Shown piece by piece: positions 9,790 through 22,990 of a DNA stretch of 64,000 nucleotides. This stretch comes from Pseudeuparius sepicola. Taxonomy: Eukaryota; Arthropoda; Insecta; Coleoptera; Anthribidae. Location: NCBI GenBank assembly GCA_963920635.1, contig OY987305.1, forward strand, positions 6,053,153-6,117,152, written 5' to 3'. The position numbers were made by a program, and so were the translations under genes. The notes below the pieces were generated by a model that ran no database searches, had not been told where the DNA came from, and was given only the letters and a program-made list of their open reading frames with translations. How positions within the stretch are numbered: position 1 is the stretch's first letter; each line of letters starts with the position of its first letter.

Positions 9790-12700
9790 ACAAAATATAA
9801 CAGGTTTGTTCACACAGCAGTCGGAGGTAATCGGGATTAATTTCAAAAATTCCTACGCTATTTCTAGTCTGTTTACAACTTTGCTCGTGATGTTAATTCA
9901 GTATGTTTATAAAAATTATCTATTTCCAAGGATTCAAATGGCTAATCTTCGACCTATTCAGAACTACCAACTTTCTGCTAATTGGTGAGAACAAACTTAA
10001 CTTCTAATATCCAAATTGCAGCACAGGTATATCCATCCCGTGGAAAATTCCAATCAAGAATATGGTTGTAAAGAGCGCGGGCCGATTTTTTTCGACCCCT
10101 TTGTCCGCGAGGAAAGTAGGATCGAAAGCCCCAATCACCCCAACAATGGCATGGCTACCTAATAAAAGTCCGAATTTGCATCCCGTTGTAGAAGTGAAAG
10201 AGTGCGCGGGCGGCCGTCTTCCATCGGTATAAATGGAGTGCCTAATTGGGCGAGGAAGAAGTAAATGGGGCGTCCTTATTGGCCAAACGAGCCGATTGTT
10301 TTCCAATTTCGCTGCGGGAAGGAAGGGGCAGAATACCACGATTCTGTTTTATGTTTTTCCGAGTTTTTTTTTTTTCATCCGTATTTTTCCCGGCGAAGGC
10401 AAACGTCCGTGAAAAGCTCTTTCGCCGTTCTCGGGTTCCCAATTAGTTGGGGGGCGCTCGCGTTCCGTCTGGGACGTATTGTCTCGCCCCGGGACCCCAC
10501 AAAAGAGTACCGGGGGCTCCGATAAGCCCGAGACGGCGACTTTCCCCGCTTTCGCGAAAGAAAAGACCCCGGATCATATTCGAGAATGCGAAATTAACTC
10601 CTCTTTGAGGCTCAGCGGCGTAGCTAACCATTTTTAACCGTATCTCGTCCAATCGATAAGTCCCTTAATTAAAGACTGAGCAAAAAGTCACAATCCTCGC
10701 ATCTTACGCAAATATCTTAAGGATATTGAAAATACCAGATAAGACAAATAATTTTATTTTACATTCATTTTTTAAGAATAGCAACAGTAAATAAATTTTA
10801 CACATTTGCTGCAGCTATGGCAAATTTTCAACACGGAAGACACGTAAATTTTGTTTTTTTTTAATTTAATAAAAATATCTTGCCAATAAAACTCATTTTA
10901 GTTAAAAAAAATAGTTAAATTTAGATATAGATCATCATTCATAAAATTATTTAAAATTCATCCTGGAATTTAAAAATTCTAAAAAAAAAATACTTGGGTA
11001 GGTACCTACTCTTTTTCCACTGTGCATTGCTTAATTGTTTCAGCTAATAAAAAATCCTGATGATTTAGAAGAAACCTAACTTATGTACTAACATTTTTGT
11101 TCGAAAAGGTGGAGTACAAAATATAATGACTCACCCAGTACATTACGAAGGTCAAATCACTAAAAGCGATTAAAAAATAAAAAATACATATTCATATTAA
11201 AAAGAGGTGATACTTTAATTTTACTCACAATGTCACATTTGCCAATAAAAAAAACTTTTGGGTGATGCGCGTTTTTGTCGCAAAGAAATTTCTACTTATA
11301 ATGCAAAATGAGTAATTTTAAAAGTAAAATACCCTAAATGTAAAGAAAAGAGAACATAATATTTAAAGAATACACGGAGATTTATTGTTAAGTTATTATG
11401 CCTTTTATGAAAAAAGCTCTGCTTGGTAAAAAAATAAGATTACCGAAGAAAAAATGTATTATTTTACGGGGAGCATAAATAGTAAGTAAACTTTTCAAAA
11501 AAGTTGTGTAAAGTGTGGAAGGTCCAAAATTTTCTATTTTTGACTGGAGTTCTTTCGAAAATTGTTAATCCGAACAAAAAATTATAAACTTTTTCTAGTA
11601 CATATTTTAGCAATTTCGAAATTTTTTGATTATTTTTCTACTTTATTGTGCTCTCTGTAAAACATATTACACTTTTTTGTTGCATAATCTTACTTGTGTA
11701 GGTATATATTTTTATATTTGTGTATATTTTTTTATAAAACGCATACCTAATGAAAAGTTTTCCATTTGTGTAGAACTTTTTTGTACATGCTGCATGTAAA
11801 AAAATGAAGTTACCAATCCATCTCAAAAGCATTTTTGGTTTAGAAATTTTTTTTAGCTACAGCTTGTTCCTCGGCATTCTCAGAAATGCCATCCAAATTT
11901 GAAATATCAAAAGATGTTTCCGTCGAAGAATATGATTTTTTTTTTCATGAACAATATGCTTTTTTAAAGCAAAAAGGGATTACTTTTTACGTTCTAAACG
12001 TTTAAATGGTTGATGAATCGAGTAGTTTACCTCGAATGTCCGAAGAAATGCCGCTTTTAGTGGTTTTAAAACCAGTAACTGACAATAAAATTAACAGGTG
12101 CATGAAAGTTGGAGGAACCAAATCCTCTCCATTGGAAACTTCTAATGTATGATCGTCCCATATTTGTGCCATCGGCAAATTCGCTTAGTTTGACTGATTT
12201 GAGTTACAAACTTTTACACCAAACACTGCCGGAACAATTTCGTCGTTTAACATTTTGGCCGCTGTTAAATATTTCTTCTTGAAATTAATAAGAAAATCCT
12301 TATTTTGACGAAAACGGATTATGGAATTCTTGAAATCCCCTTCCATGGCCAAAGATTTTATCAGTTCCCAGGCGTTCAATAAAAGCATTAAATGTAGCAG
12401 ATGAATTTTTGTTCCACCAATGGTTACTTGTTGGAAGCAATAATGATACTCTATAATATTTGGCTTCCAAAGCTGTGAAACTATATGGAATGGTTTAGGC
12501 TTAGGCTTTAGTATAGCCATTTCCAAAGTAATAGTTTTCAGATCTGAATATTGGGTATAGTTGTTTCGAATAATTGTCTTTTTTTACTTCAAAGTCATAT
12601 TACCTAAGTCATCTGGAATGGCAATAAAAAGGCGATCATGCATTTTAATTTAGAAAAATGTCATTCTTTTTGTGCTCCCAGTTCCCAGTATATTTCATCC

Positions 12701-13023
12701 AAAACTTTACGTCGTCAAAACTTTTCAAAAAATTGTATACCTACGTGATTTTTAATTTTTAAATTTTTAATTTTATAATATTTAATCATGCATAATCAAA
12801 TACACCTAAACATTTAATTTTTATTTTTTGGCATGAATCAATTTTTATTAATAAGTAGTGTAATAATACATATTCAATAACACTTACCTATTTTATTTTA
12901 CACGTCACTAATTGGGGTGTCACTTTGATTTATGAATAGAAAACATAGGAGATTTATTATTCCGGATTTGAAAAAACCACCGAGCCATAGTTGAGTCTGA
13001 TTCATCTGCGACAAAACAATGTA
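9790..13023. other. Intergenic: GC-rich island then AT-rich stretch
   Basis: 10040-10650 is GC-rich, unlike its surroundings, and looks unique; it could be a regulatory or conserved noncoding block, but no motif settles this. 10650-13020 is AT-rich. A minus-strand frame of 113 codons at 12185-12526 is open but matches no family I recognise and has no clear splice or start context. Confidence 0.4.
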
Positions 13024-13344
13024 TACTAAAATCAAATAACTCTTACGCCTGATGTAAACAAGAACGACCTTTATTTAATTTTATTTTTACAATTGTTTAC
13101 GTCAAAATATTTCGGAAAAAATTTATTGTCTTAATTAAAATGAGTCAATAAATCGATAAAATTATTTGTGGCAGTGTCTAAATAGCTGAAAACAACAAGA
13201 AAAACCGCATAAATACGCTTTTGCGATCGAGTACATCCCTGTTGCCAGACGCGCTGATATTTTATTGACCAATCGCCTTATTTCGCGGAACTTCTAACAC
13301 GTGCTTTTATTTACGCCAGGCGTAAGAGTTACTTGATTTTACTA
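13024..13344. mobile_element. TA-targeted MITE (family R), copy 2
   Basis: Ends TACTAAAATC / complement, TA on both sides. It aligns with 5139-5499 throughout, apart from about 39 bases absent here near the left end. The central GATCGAGTAC and CCCTGTTGCC words are shared. Confidence 0.8.
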
Positions 13345-14661
13345 TATAGGAGCCAAGGTTTTAAAACATCGATATCGGGAACTCTTATCTTAAGACCTAC
13401 AAGCATAATCTGTTTATTTATTCCTTGTAACCCAAACAAAACTTGACCGAGTCGACGAACCGGGACCATGTCGCGTGTCGGTTCGATTTTACGAAGACAG
13501 GCCCAGAAGTATTTCCAGTACTATAAAACGACACAGTTTTCAAATTATGAATGTGACGTACAGAGCGTAGTTCGCCGTAAACTAATTTCCGACCGGGACC
13601 ATTGCAAATACGATATGTCGAATGTCAAATTAGCGGGTGACGTCAGCCCTCTCGACATTGACAATTAAAAAACCGCGGCCGAGAGTACAGGGGAGATACG
13701 TGGGGGTAACCGGAGCTGACAAAGGGTAACTAATAAGGTTTTTGCCGCCCCTATACCACTATTCAAATAGATAAGGGTGGATGCAAAGCTTCTCCTAATT
13801 ATATTATATCAGAGGGGTCATATATCAGGCCGAAATTAACCAAATGGCACTGAGACGGTCGGGATTGCTATCTGCACCTACCCCGACCCTACTGTATCTG
13901 ATCGGATTTCGAGGAGGTCCGAAGCTATAATTCTCAAGATTTCAACACAATCATAAATACCTGCGGGCCTTTGGAGCTAAAAATTCGACCACACCGACCA
14001 CGAAAATATCCCTTCTGAAAAAAAAAACGTATTGCTTTGGGAACTCGTTACATAAATAACTATTTCGGGGGTAAATCGACCCATACGGAATATTAAAATA
14101 TTCGGGGGATATATTCGGACGGGTAGATATAAAATTATGTAAATCGCCGTTTTATCCGAAATCCCACGAAAATGTTTCATTTACAAAACATATACCGCAA
14201 ATGATATTATCGCGGAATTTTTATTTCAATGTAACAAAGTTTATGGCTGATCATTTATTCAGGAGGTATTCACGTGAATTTCGGGCAGATAATAAAGAAA
14301 AGGGGCTTTTGAATAATAAAATATGTAGAAGAAGCTCGCACACCGCCGCTCCTTACTAAAATCGCAGAAAGGAAGTCGTGATTTTTACTTAATTCGATTT
14401 TTAGGCAAATGTATGTAAAAAAGCTACATCAAGTATATTTTCCTACGAGACTATCTAAAATTCCATTTAGGGTAACAATGGTAACATTTTAAACACGTTT
14501 TAGCCGACAACTGTTAAAACCCTCTGAAGCCATGAGCCGAAAGTTGGCAACGTTTTCTGTCCCGATGTTTACCTAAGGCGCATAGTGAAATAAAAATAGG
14601 CAACCGATAATACACTTGTTGGCAAAGCCGCAATCTGAAACGACTTTTGAATAATGGAGAT
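13345..14661. other. No gene recognised
   Basis: Apparently unique sequence with moderate GC. A 66-codon frame at 13468-13668 has no recognisable motif. Confidence 0.35.
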
Positions 14662-14669
14662 TTAAAATT

Positions 14670-14762
14670 TTAATTCTCTTTCTGTCAACATAGGTTGACA
14701 GTATTGACAGAAACAGAATTAAAAAAAAGGTTATACCTATATAGAGGTATAACCTTTTTTTT
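14670..14762. repeat. Two adjacent hairpins
   Basis: 14712-14754 contains an 18-bp stem (AAAAAAAAGGTTATACCT) around a 6-base loop. Just left of it, TCTTTCTGTCAA pairs with TTGACAGAAACAGA. This may be a small MITE or the tail of the neighbouring SINE; the role is unknown. Confidence 0.5.
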
Positions 14763-15000
14763 GGGCTGCATTACGAGGTGATTTACGTTACGCGGTTACG
14801 CGTAACGTCGGCACCGTCTGGCTTTTTCACCATGCCCTGTCAGATTTGTCTTGTACATGACTTAATCTAAGCCTGAACTTAAAGACAAACACAAACACCC
14901 AGGGCACTTGCCGTGGTGGGAATCGAACCCACGACGTACGTACGATGCCAGCGTGGGTCCAACGAAAGACCCACTCGTGCACCGCCGCTCCGCTATAATA
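14755..15000 (-). mobile_element. tRNA-derived SINE
   Basis: On the minus strand a tRNA-like head (15000 to about 14905) contains GTGGGTTCGATTCCCACC, a good B box and T arm, and a CGAGTGG word like a D-arm A box. It is followed by an unrelated body (TGCCCTGGGTGTTTGTG) and ends in a run of A. The 5' half does not fold as a normal tRNA, so it is a SINE rather than a tRNA gene. Confidence 0.65.
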
Positions 15001-15084
15001 ACCTGTTTTCTGTATACACTAGTATACACTAGTGATTGGTAATTATTACGACGTTCATCGTGTCGCGAACTTTTGGAGTGGAGT

Positions 15085-15420
15085 GCATGTTTTTCTGCCT
15101 TCGATCGACCCTGGTATGGGCCTTGTATGGGTCAGGACGTCAGGACAGAGCGTATGCACATATTAGGTATATCGTTGGAAATACACCGCTGATGGTACAA
15201 AATAATTGAAAATGGCCCTACACTTACTGGGATTACTACGGTTTTCTAGGGTTTTCTGTAGTAAGCACTTGAGAGAATACTATTTTATAGTTCCATCGTG
15301 AAAAAAAAAAACAGTAATTGCCACTCCGCCTCCGCAGAAGCATGCGGTTGATTCTGGGGTAGGTACTCCCATAGTTTGGAGTATTCTAGACTTGTATAAT
15401 CGTATAATGTCAATAGTATT
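15085..15420 (+). mobile_element. Fragments of a second SINE-like family
   Basis: GCATGTTTTTCTGCCTTCG near 15086 and CTGGGGTAGGTACTCC followed by TTTGGAGTATT near 15355-15388 match the start and end of the fuller copy at 40703-40903, but the middle differs. Treated as a broken or diverged copy. Confidence 0.5.
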
Positions 15421-15671
15421 GTAGGTATAAGATTCCTTACCCTTACCAATTAGCAATATACTCGAGGCGTGTACGAAAACTGTACAAAACAACTTTCCAT
15501 AGCTTAGTGCTCCATGGTGGAGTACCTACACCTTCCATGTGTTAGATGTCGGCGGCAAAAGAGACATTCGGCTGAGGCTGAGAGTTTAGCATGTATTAAT
15601 CTATCTACACATATAATATCAGAGCATATAAAACAACTATATGCTTTGATAATATCTGTGGTTCTCCGGCA

Positions 15672-15706
15672 TCAAGGTTAGTACTAAGTACTAACCTTGC
15701 TCCGGC
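15672..15706. repeat. Short perfect palindrome
   Basis: AAGGTTAGTACT, one base, then its exact complement. No associated gene; purpose unknown. Confidence 0.5.
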
Positions 15707-15720
15707 ATAGGCATGTAAGC

Positions 15721-16374
15721 AGCGCAGTTGGGTGCATCTAGCGGCCAATAGCGAAACTATAACGGGAGAAATTAAACTTCAGGCTATCATTCATAGAGGG
15801 CGGTATGTAACGAATCAAGAGTAGCATGTAGCGGTGATTACTAGCATTATAATCAGTGCATATGTAGTTTACAGCTTAGGGGCTTGACTGCACAGCGGAT
15901 AGATATCTTCTCAAAACTGTAATCACTGATAATGTACTATAACTACGACCTTCAAGGTCAACTTAAAGTGTTTCTGTACGTCCAGTGATAATGCCAGACC
16001 ACTTTCGTACTAATCTAGTTATCCGTGCACCAAATTACTTTAGCATTTTTCCCATCACCTTTATTACCAACTGAATATAATCCAGATGCCCTTATTGTTA
16101 TAGCTCTAATATAACGCCAACACACTATGCACCCGTATTCTTTTATCTACTCCAAAAATACTTCCATCACGTAATATCAGCAAAAAAACATGGGGTCAAT
16201 ATTTCTTATAAAGATAAACTATATATTTCAGAAATTTGTTTCTGAAATATAGATGCTAAAACTTAAAGCTGTTCCAACCTAAGTTTCAAAATTTATATGT
16301 ATGGTGTGGTCAAAATGAAAAATCAGAAAAAAAAGGATCTTATTGGGGTGACAATATGTTATTGAGTATACACA
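15721..16374. other. No gene recognised
   Basis: AT-rich. A small palindrome around TATATTTCAGAAA/TTTCTGAAATATA lies at about 16222-16253. No coding evidence. Confidence 0.35.
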
Positions 16375-16376
16375 TA

Positions 16377-16828
16377 CAGGGTTTTCAAAGTTAAGTTGGC
16401 ACTATTGCTATCGTCGTTATTATTGGAGCTACAAAGTCAGACTAGTAGTGTTTTTTCCGCCAATTATGATGGTGAAAACGCAATGAAGATCGAACGTCGC
16501 GTTCGCGAGTCAATCATAACACACATTTTTCTGAATGCGTGAAAGGCATTTGTATTCCTCAAAAAAACCAAATTGTAAACTGTTTACTAGCAAAACTTCA
16601 ATTTGACATAATCTTGATGTCTTGATGGCATTTATAAAACAAACCAATGTTGTTTATGAAATAACAGCCACCTTGACGAATTTTAAAAATCATCAATTTC
16701 TTGATAATAATGTCATTTTTGATTTTAGGATAAAAGGTCATAATAGGACAATTTTTTTTCTTATCGATTTTTATTCCGACTAATAACGAAAAGTTATCAA
16801 TAGTGCCCACTTAAGTTTGAAAACCCTG
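16377..16828. mobile_element. TA-flanked inverted-repeat element (family D)
   Basis: Ends CAGGGTTTTCAAA and its complement, with about 31 bp of near-identical inverted repeat and TA at 16375-16376 and 16829-16830. Non-autonomous Tc1/mariner-like by flanks and length (452 bp). Confidence 0.75.
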
Positions 16829-16830
16829 TA

Positions 16831-17802
16831 TAAAGGGTGTCCTAGTTGTAAACCACAATTTTGAAGTAAAAGATAGAAAATTTGATTTTGAGCAAAAAAG
16901 TTCATGTGACCATGAGTCCGGAAATCCTTATAATAAAAAAGATACAGGGTGTTATTTATAGTTAATAATATTTCAAAAACAACAAATGATATTGACTTAA
17001 AATTACACAGAATGCAGCACTTTTGAATTTCCCATCTATCTATTTTTAAATACAAAAGCAAATTGAAGTTGCTGCACAGAAAAAGTGATAACTTCGGGAA
17101 TGTTTTCAACCTGTTAATATAAGCACTCTTTTGCTATTTAGATGCAAAAAATCCATTGCCAAGGTTTGAAATGAATAGTTTTTTTTTTTTGAATTTTGGA
17201 ATATTAATATTAAGGAAGTATTTTTTTATTAATTTATTAATTTGTCTATGTCCCTCAAACTTTGACGATCAATTATTTGCATCGAAAGAGTAAAAAAGTG
17301 CTGATAAAAGTAGGCCCCAAAATATGTAGTTTTTAAATACAGAACTGAATTCATTCCGGAAATTATCACCATTTCTGAGTAGCAACTTGAATTTGCTTAG
17401 TTTGCTTAAAGTCTAGTAATTTTAGGAAAAATTGACATTTTTTATATAAAAATGAATGGTCAATTCAAACGTGCTGAATTTACCAAAAAAATACGGACGT
17501 AGAATTTATTTTTGAATAGAGAGTGTATCCTACCTTCCTGTACGCCACTGGTTATAACAACAAAACGCTGGTAGCTTCAGTTTATTGCATTCTATACCCA
17601 CATACTGTGTACCAAATTATAAGTTAATATTATTGGTCGTTTTTGAGATATTATTTAAAAACCGTTTAAAAAAATAAACTTTTAACGCCCTGTATATGTT
17701 TTACTAAGTATTTCCGAACCCATGTTCACATGATCTTTTTTGCTCAAAACGAAATTTTCTATCGTTTATTTCAAAATTATGGTTTACTACTGGGATACCC
17801 TG
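16831..17802. mobile_element. TA-flanked palindromic element (family E), abutting D
   Basis: The left arm (from 16831) and right arm (to 17802) are inverted copies for about 95 bp, both containing GATAGAAAATTT and TTTGAGCAAAAAAG. The TA at 16829-16830 is shared with element D, and the right flank TA is at 17803-17804. The interior is AT-rich without a gene. Confidence 0.75.
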
Positions 17803-17804
17803 TA

Positions 17805-18943
17805 CTTTTTTAACAATGTTTTTACAATGGCTTTACCGAAAGTACTTAAATATTATCTTTTCGAAACTCATTGTATAGTCCAAAGCACGAAAGAAAACGT
17901 TTCTAAAGAATGCGGGCAGCGTTGCGAGATTTCCTATACGAGCAGTCGTTATTTATTGGCGATACAAGTTTTATCATATTGAAGCCGAATTTCTGAACTC
18001 TGTTATACCGAAAAAATAAAGCTCGCATCACGGGACCACTTACCCATTTTTGTTTATCATTTATTTTTAACGCGGTGTGATAAAACACCTATTTTTTTCA
18101 ACATCGTCGCGTCTACCGTCACCTTTGAAATACGACAACACAGCACTTCTGCGAAGGAGTCGGCTGACAAAACCAGTTAGCCAACGCGTTTTGTGCCTGT
18201 TTCTATAGTACGTGAAGTTAACTACGTATTTGGGCTACCATACAGACCTCATTTTTTAGGCCGCTGGCAAGTTTTTTCCGCCGGCTCAGAGAGCTCAGTG
18301 GCGTTTCGTATGTTCGGGAGTTAACGTGTGCAAAATGAGTAAACAGGGAAGAACGTTGCATTCTCAAGCACGAGAAATAATTGCCAATGTTATAAGGGTT
18401 TGCCTTCCTCCATAGTCTAAGGCATCACCGTTAAGAATAATATTGACTGTAAATTAAATAACAATTATATGAAAATTAAGTCAGTGAGTTACACAAAATT
18501 GAGCTACGCCCCTGAACTGTGACTAATTCTGTAATATTTGCGAGTTCTTCCACCTTACGTCGCACGCATTCTGCCGTAAGGAGGACTATACACTTTGTGT
18601 CCCATGGATTCCTCTACTGCCCTCTACTCATCCCGAATCAAAAAAATTGTTTTGTGTAGGTACCTACCTGATATTTTGTTGTATTTATTTAGCTTTAATA
18701 GTTTGGAGCGGAATAGGTTTTTCTGACTATCAAAATCTGTGATAATCGCTTTTGCATAGTGTGGATGTGACCTTGATGCACAAGACCAATTATATTTTTA
18801 AGGTTAGGTCATCAAATACCGGTTTGTTGATATCATATAAACTACGGCAATTCATCGTTGCGTGTTGTGTGGTGGTAGTTGGCAATGCACGGTGACAAGT
18901 AATTTTCAATTATCGCCTCAACAATAAATATACAATTCGGGGC
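17805..18943. other. No gene recognised
   Basis: Unique-looking sequence. No open frame with a recognisable domain. Confidence 0.35.
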
Positions 18944-18972
18944 CTCGCCGCCGCCGCCGCCGCCGCCGCCGG
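18944..18972. repeat. GCC trinucleotide microsatellite
   Basis: A run of about nine GCC units, followed by a GC-rich stretch and an ATATAAAT word. Not in an open frame with gene character, so probably noncoding. A promoter is possible but not shown. Confidence 0.7.
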
Positions 18973-21064
18973 GCCGGCGGAATATAAATGACCGCTGCCC
19001 GAGGAATTTCAACTATTCGCTTAATTAAATTTGGGTATAAATGTTGCCCGCAAGTCGGACGCTTATCTCTCTCTATCTAACCTGGAATAATGGCCACCAC
19101 GGCACCCCCTAAACGTCCCCCAGGCGCCCCCCCAACGATGCCACGGCATCCTAGATCCGACAGAAACAAGTGAATAACGGCGGTTGTGCGGTTTCAAGGC
19201 GCGACCGGGCGTTTGGAGGCGGTTCGCGCATGCGCCGGCGCATAGAAATGCAATAGTTCGTAGTTTTAACGAGATAATAGTGTAGAGCGGGAATCTACCT
19301 GCAAAATGGAATAAAAACGAGCAAAATAGGTTTAGAAATGAAGAAGTTAGAACGGAAAGTGTAAAATTAGAACATTTGAATTTTCGAAAATTTTAAATCC
19401 GATTATCTCGATAATTTATTTATCGATTTTTAAGTTTGAACTATCGATTTGATCGGAAAAGTGTGCAGATTCTAAAATCTACACGGAAACATGCAGGCGG
19501 GCCCCCTTTTTATTAAAAGAGGGGAAGAAACCTTGCCAAACCTTTTATGTGGTAAAGTTATAAAATTTCGTCACATATTGTGTCGGGATGTCTTCATAAA
19601 TTTCATACGAAAATTGTTTTCGTGTCATGCAACATGTGCCGGCTTCATATTAAATTTTCGTCTTTTGTTCCTTCGTCTAGGACCTACTTGAAAATTCGAT
19701 ACATATTGCTGGGAAAATCGGGTACGTGAAAATTTTGCAACAATGTCCTGCGTTCATAAAGTGTCATCGTAAAATCCAAAAAAAGGTCAGAGAATGTGAA
19801 GCCAGATATAAAATGGTCTGTATTTATCGTAAATCAATTTTAGTAGCGTCTTTATTGCGGACTACGGTGACGGACGTTTTCTTTTGCATAATAATTCTCT
19901 ATTACCTCAAGATTTTTTCGAATTTACTATGTTCGTCGATAAATTAAAATTTCAACAACCAATGCCCCCCTGGGAAAAATTCAAGAAGAAAATTTCCCCG
20001 GAAACTTGTTTCAAGTTGGGAAATTTATTAAAAACTCCCACCACCTAGAGTGTGCTCTGGTTTATGCGTTATTTATGCAAATTATTAACTGGTGTTTGCC
20101 GATAAAGTATTAGAGCACCAAAAGTGTCTCCTTGGGTAATTACTAACTTCCAGGGGCGTCCTTAAAAGACGTTCTTAACGTCGAAATAAATTCAAAATGT
20201 AAACAGCGAATTTAGCGCATCTAGAAAACGTCTAGGGCGCACAGCCCCCAGTCGCTATCATCCGCAGTTTTGCGGCGCCTATTATGGGAACACCGATATT
20301 ATAGCCTATTTATGGTGCGATAGTTAAGTTTCTACTGTGGTAATATGCACAAAGGACAGCAGTTCGACGAACATGAATGCAGATTATTTTTTCTACAGAT
20401 ATATATTTTTTTGTATTTCACAGATTAATTTTAAGGCTATTTAAGGCATTTTTTGTGGTGTTTATACAGAAATTTACTGAATTAACTAAATGTAAAATGT
20501 TGAAAGAGTTGACATTTTGGTTATTTGTTATTTTCATTGATGCAAATCCTCAAAATTTTCCAAATAAACGGAAGTTTGCAATAATTTCAAAATGTTATTA
20601 GAAAACTGTTGTTTGTGACAAAATTTAACAATATTTTTTTGGTGATTTTTTTTTTCGGATAATTTTAATAAATTTATTTTCGGCTCCGTTTTTCCGATGA
20701 TCCCACTAATTGAGACACGTTAAAACGCGCCGCTGCGTCCTGGTGGCGTTTCCCCCGCCTGTTGACGCAATCTAATTAATATAGGTATTTATCTTAGGAA
20801 TGAAGACGGCTGGCTTGCTATAGCAAATACCGGCCGAGTTTTGTGATTAATTACATAAGATATCGCCCGTCTCCTTCGCCTCGGTAATTTTCTGGCCTCC
20901 CAGAGGCGTACTCCATTTTTAAACTACCCGCTAATTGACACTTGACAATCGTAGCAAGATATTGTATGGATGTTTGTATTGTACAAAGTAAATTTGGCAC
21001 ACCTTCTCTGGCATTATGATGCAATTAAACATCTTGTAATACAGATAGATAACATTTGTTGCGG
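18973..21064. other. No gene recognised
   Basis: Mixed composition, with GC-richer patches at 19080-19250 and 20690-20900. Open frames up to 74 codons have no family features. Confidence 0.35.
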
Positions 21065-21288
21065 TTTTGGAGCCCCACGTTGGGCGTCACTCTTTTGCAA
21101 ACCTTGTAAGCAGTTTTCCTGCGTTGCCGTTCGTCGCTAACCCAAAATTCGAAGATACAACGTCCATCTTAAAGGCTTTTGGAGCCCCACGTTGGGCGTC
21201 ACTTTTTTGCGAAACTTGTAAACAGTTTTCCTGCGTTGCCGTTCATCGCTAACACAAAATTCGAAGATACAACGTCCGTCTTAAAGGG
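21065..21288. repeat. Two tandem 112-bp units with a tRNA-Lys-like 3' end
   Basis: The unit starting TTTTGGAGCCCCACGTTGGG at 21065 recurs at 21177 with few changes. GAGCCCCACGTTGGGCG is the T-arm and acceptor 3' end of eukaryotic tRNA-Lys. On the minus strand the same motif resembles a tRNA-Lys primer-binding site of an LTR element (one base changed, TGACGCCC instead of TGGCGCCC). No long terminal repeat was demonstrated. Confidence 0.6.
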
Positions 21289-22643
21289 TAAGACACCTAC
21301 CCGTCTCACATTACTAATAGATATTGGAAATCTGGTAACTTAATATCTGGTTTCTTGTGGGAAGCGTCTCCGGTGTTAAGGCACAGGTGCGCGGGAGCCC
21401 TAGGGGCAACCCAGAGTTAGAGTTCATCGTTTCCTTCCCGGAAAAGAACATACGCACACGTGGTGGGCACAAGTGGATACCTACGGTTTATTGATTGATT
21501 TCGTCTAGGCGGTTGTCTAGACAGGCAAGGGAATTTTTCAAATGTATAACCTAAGCAAACACATGTCATGCTTTCTAGTCAATATTAGTTGTCAAATCAA
21601 AAGTGGATGTTCAAAAAGCCTCACGTGCATAATAAACCTCGAACTGGGAGAGTGGTATCTTAACAAAATTCCCTAGTTAATTCTCAAAGTTTGGAGTTCC
21701 GCAATTCGCCTAAACACATTTTTTGCGAGGGTTGTTCAGCGATGGGGGTTGGCCCTTCCGACCGTTTAATCCAGTGATTAAACACGTTTGGAGGCGGACG
21801 CGGATGTCGCGGCTTATGTAGTCTTAAACAGGCCGAAGCTATTAATTCGTGACGTTGATTTATAGGCGCCCACCTATGAAATATTGGCCTATAAATTTTG
21901 CGGTGGCTCTGCTGGCTCGCGCACATGCGATCTGACCGCAGATGCGGCAACGGCGCGACAGAAAAAATCGGAATATACTACTCTGGGCGAAAACGAAAAA
22001 ACGCCGCGTGGAGATAAAAGTTGGCTTTGTGTCGCAAAAAAATTTTTGGGCCATAGGCGCAACCTAGAGACAAAGTTAAACGCTTTTTATCATAAAATGT
22101 CCTCCACATTTTTTCAAATATATTTCGCAAGCTGGTGACAATTTCGATGCCCACCATTGGTATCTCGGCTGTGGTTGCTCGAAATCAATGAGGCTTCGAA
22201 AATTTCTGGAAACTACCAAGTTTCGTTAAATTCGGGTAACCGATGCGCGGTGCGGAAGATACAAAGTTTTAAAAAAGCTAATTTTGTCGTTTTTTGAGTA
22301 TAAATCACAAACGAATCAAGATATCTGAGCTTTAATAACAGAATATTGTAAAGGATATGATAGCGCAACTTTTGTCTAATTTGACCGATGTTGTATATTT
22401 CACAGTTTCCGAGATACCAATGGTGAGCATCGAAATTTTCATCACCCTGTATAGGCACTTATTGTCTCAAATATATTCTCATAATTATTGAAAATTTTTT
22501 GAGGCTCTTCAGATTGCGCATGTGCAATTATTTAGCCTAAATCTAAACCTAATCTAACCTAAATTGTATATTTTGTGACCTAAACAAACTGAGCGAATAA
22601 GTCAGGGTATCTAACGCAACTGTGTTTTGTGCTTTGCATTATA
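21289..22643. other. No gene recognised
   Basis: Includes a GC-richer part at 21700-21990. Frames on both strands are short and without motifs. Confidence 0.35.
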
Positions 22644-22990
22644 CAGGGTGTTCCAGAAAAGAAGGACAACCCATTATCTCCAGTTTATTCAAAAAGTTTA
22701 GTCAAAATATGGCCATTTATCCTCGCGTACTTATGTTCAAAAATGCTTCTCTTAAAGAATACAGAGGCTTACAGAGGCTTACAGTTGACTCTCAAAAATC
22801 ATTTTTTGGTTACATTTTTGTCAGTTTTGAAAATATCGAGTTGACATTTTGTACAGGGTGATTAGTTATATTTTCCGTAGGATTAAGAGATAGAAAAAAG
22901 TATAAATACAAAATTTGTTGAAATGAAATAGAGTATAATTTTGTGTATTTTTTGTATATACAGGGTGCTCCAGTTTTCGCGGACCAACAC
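22644..22990. repeat. Cluster of CAGGGTG-type element ends
   Basis: CAGGGTG ends at about 22646, 22853 and 22961, each next to TA, as in the mariner-like elements elsewhere. The arms do not pair cleanly, so these look like fragments or stacked insertions. Confidence 0.45.

Noticed and set aside
14905..15000. Possible tRNA gene on the minus strand
   Set aside because: Only the T-arm and B box are good; the acceptor and D arms do not pair, and an unrelated body and A tail follow, as in a SINE.
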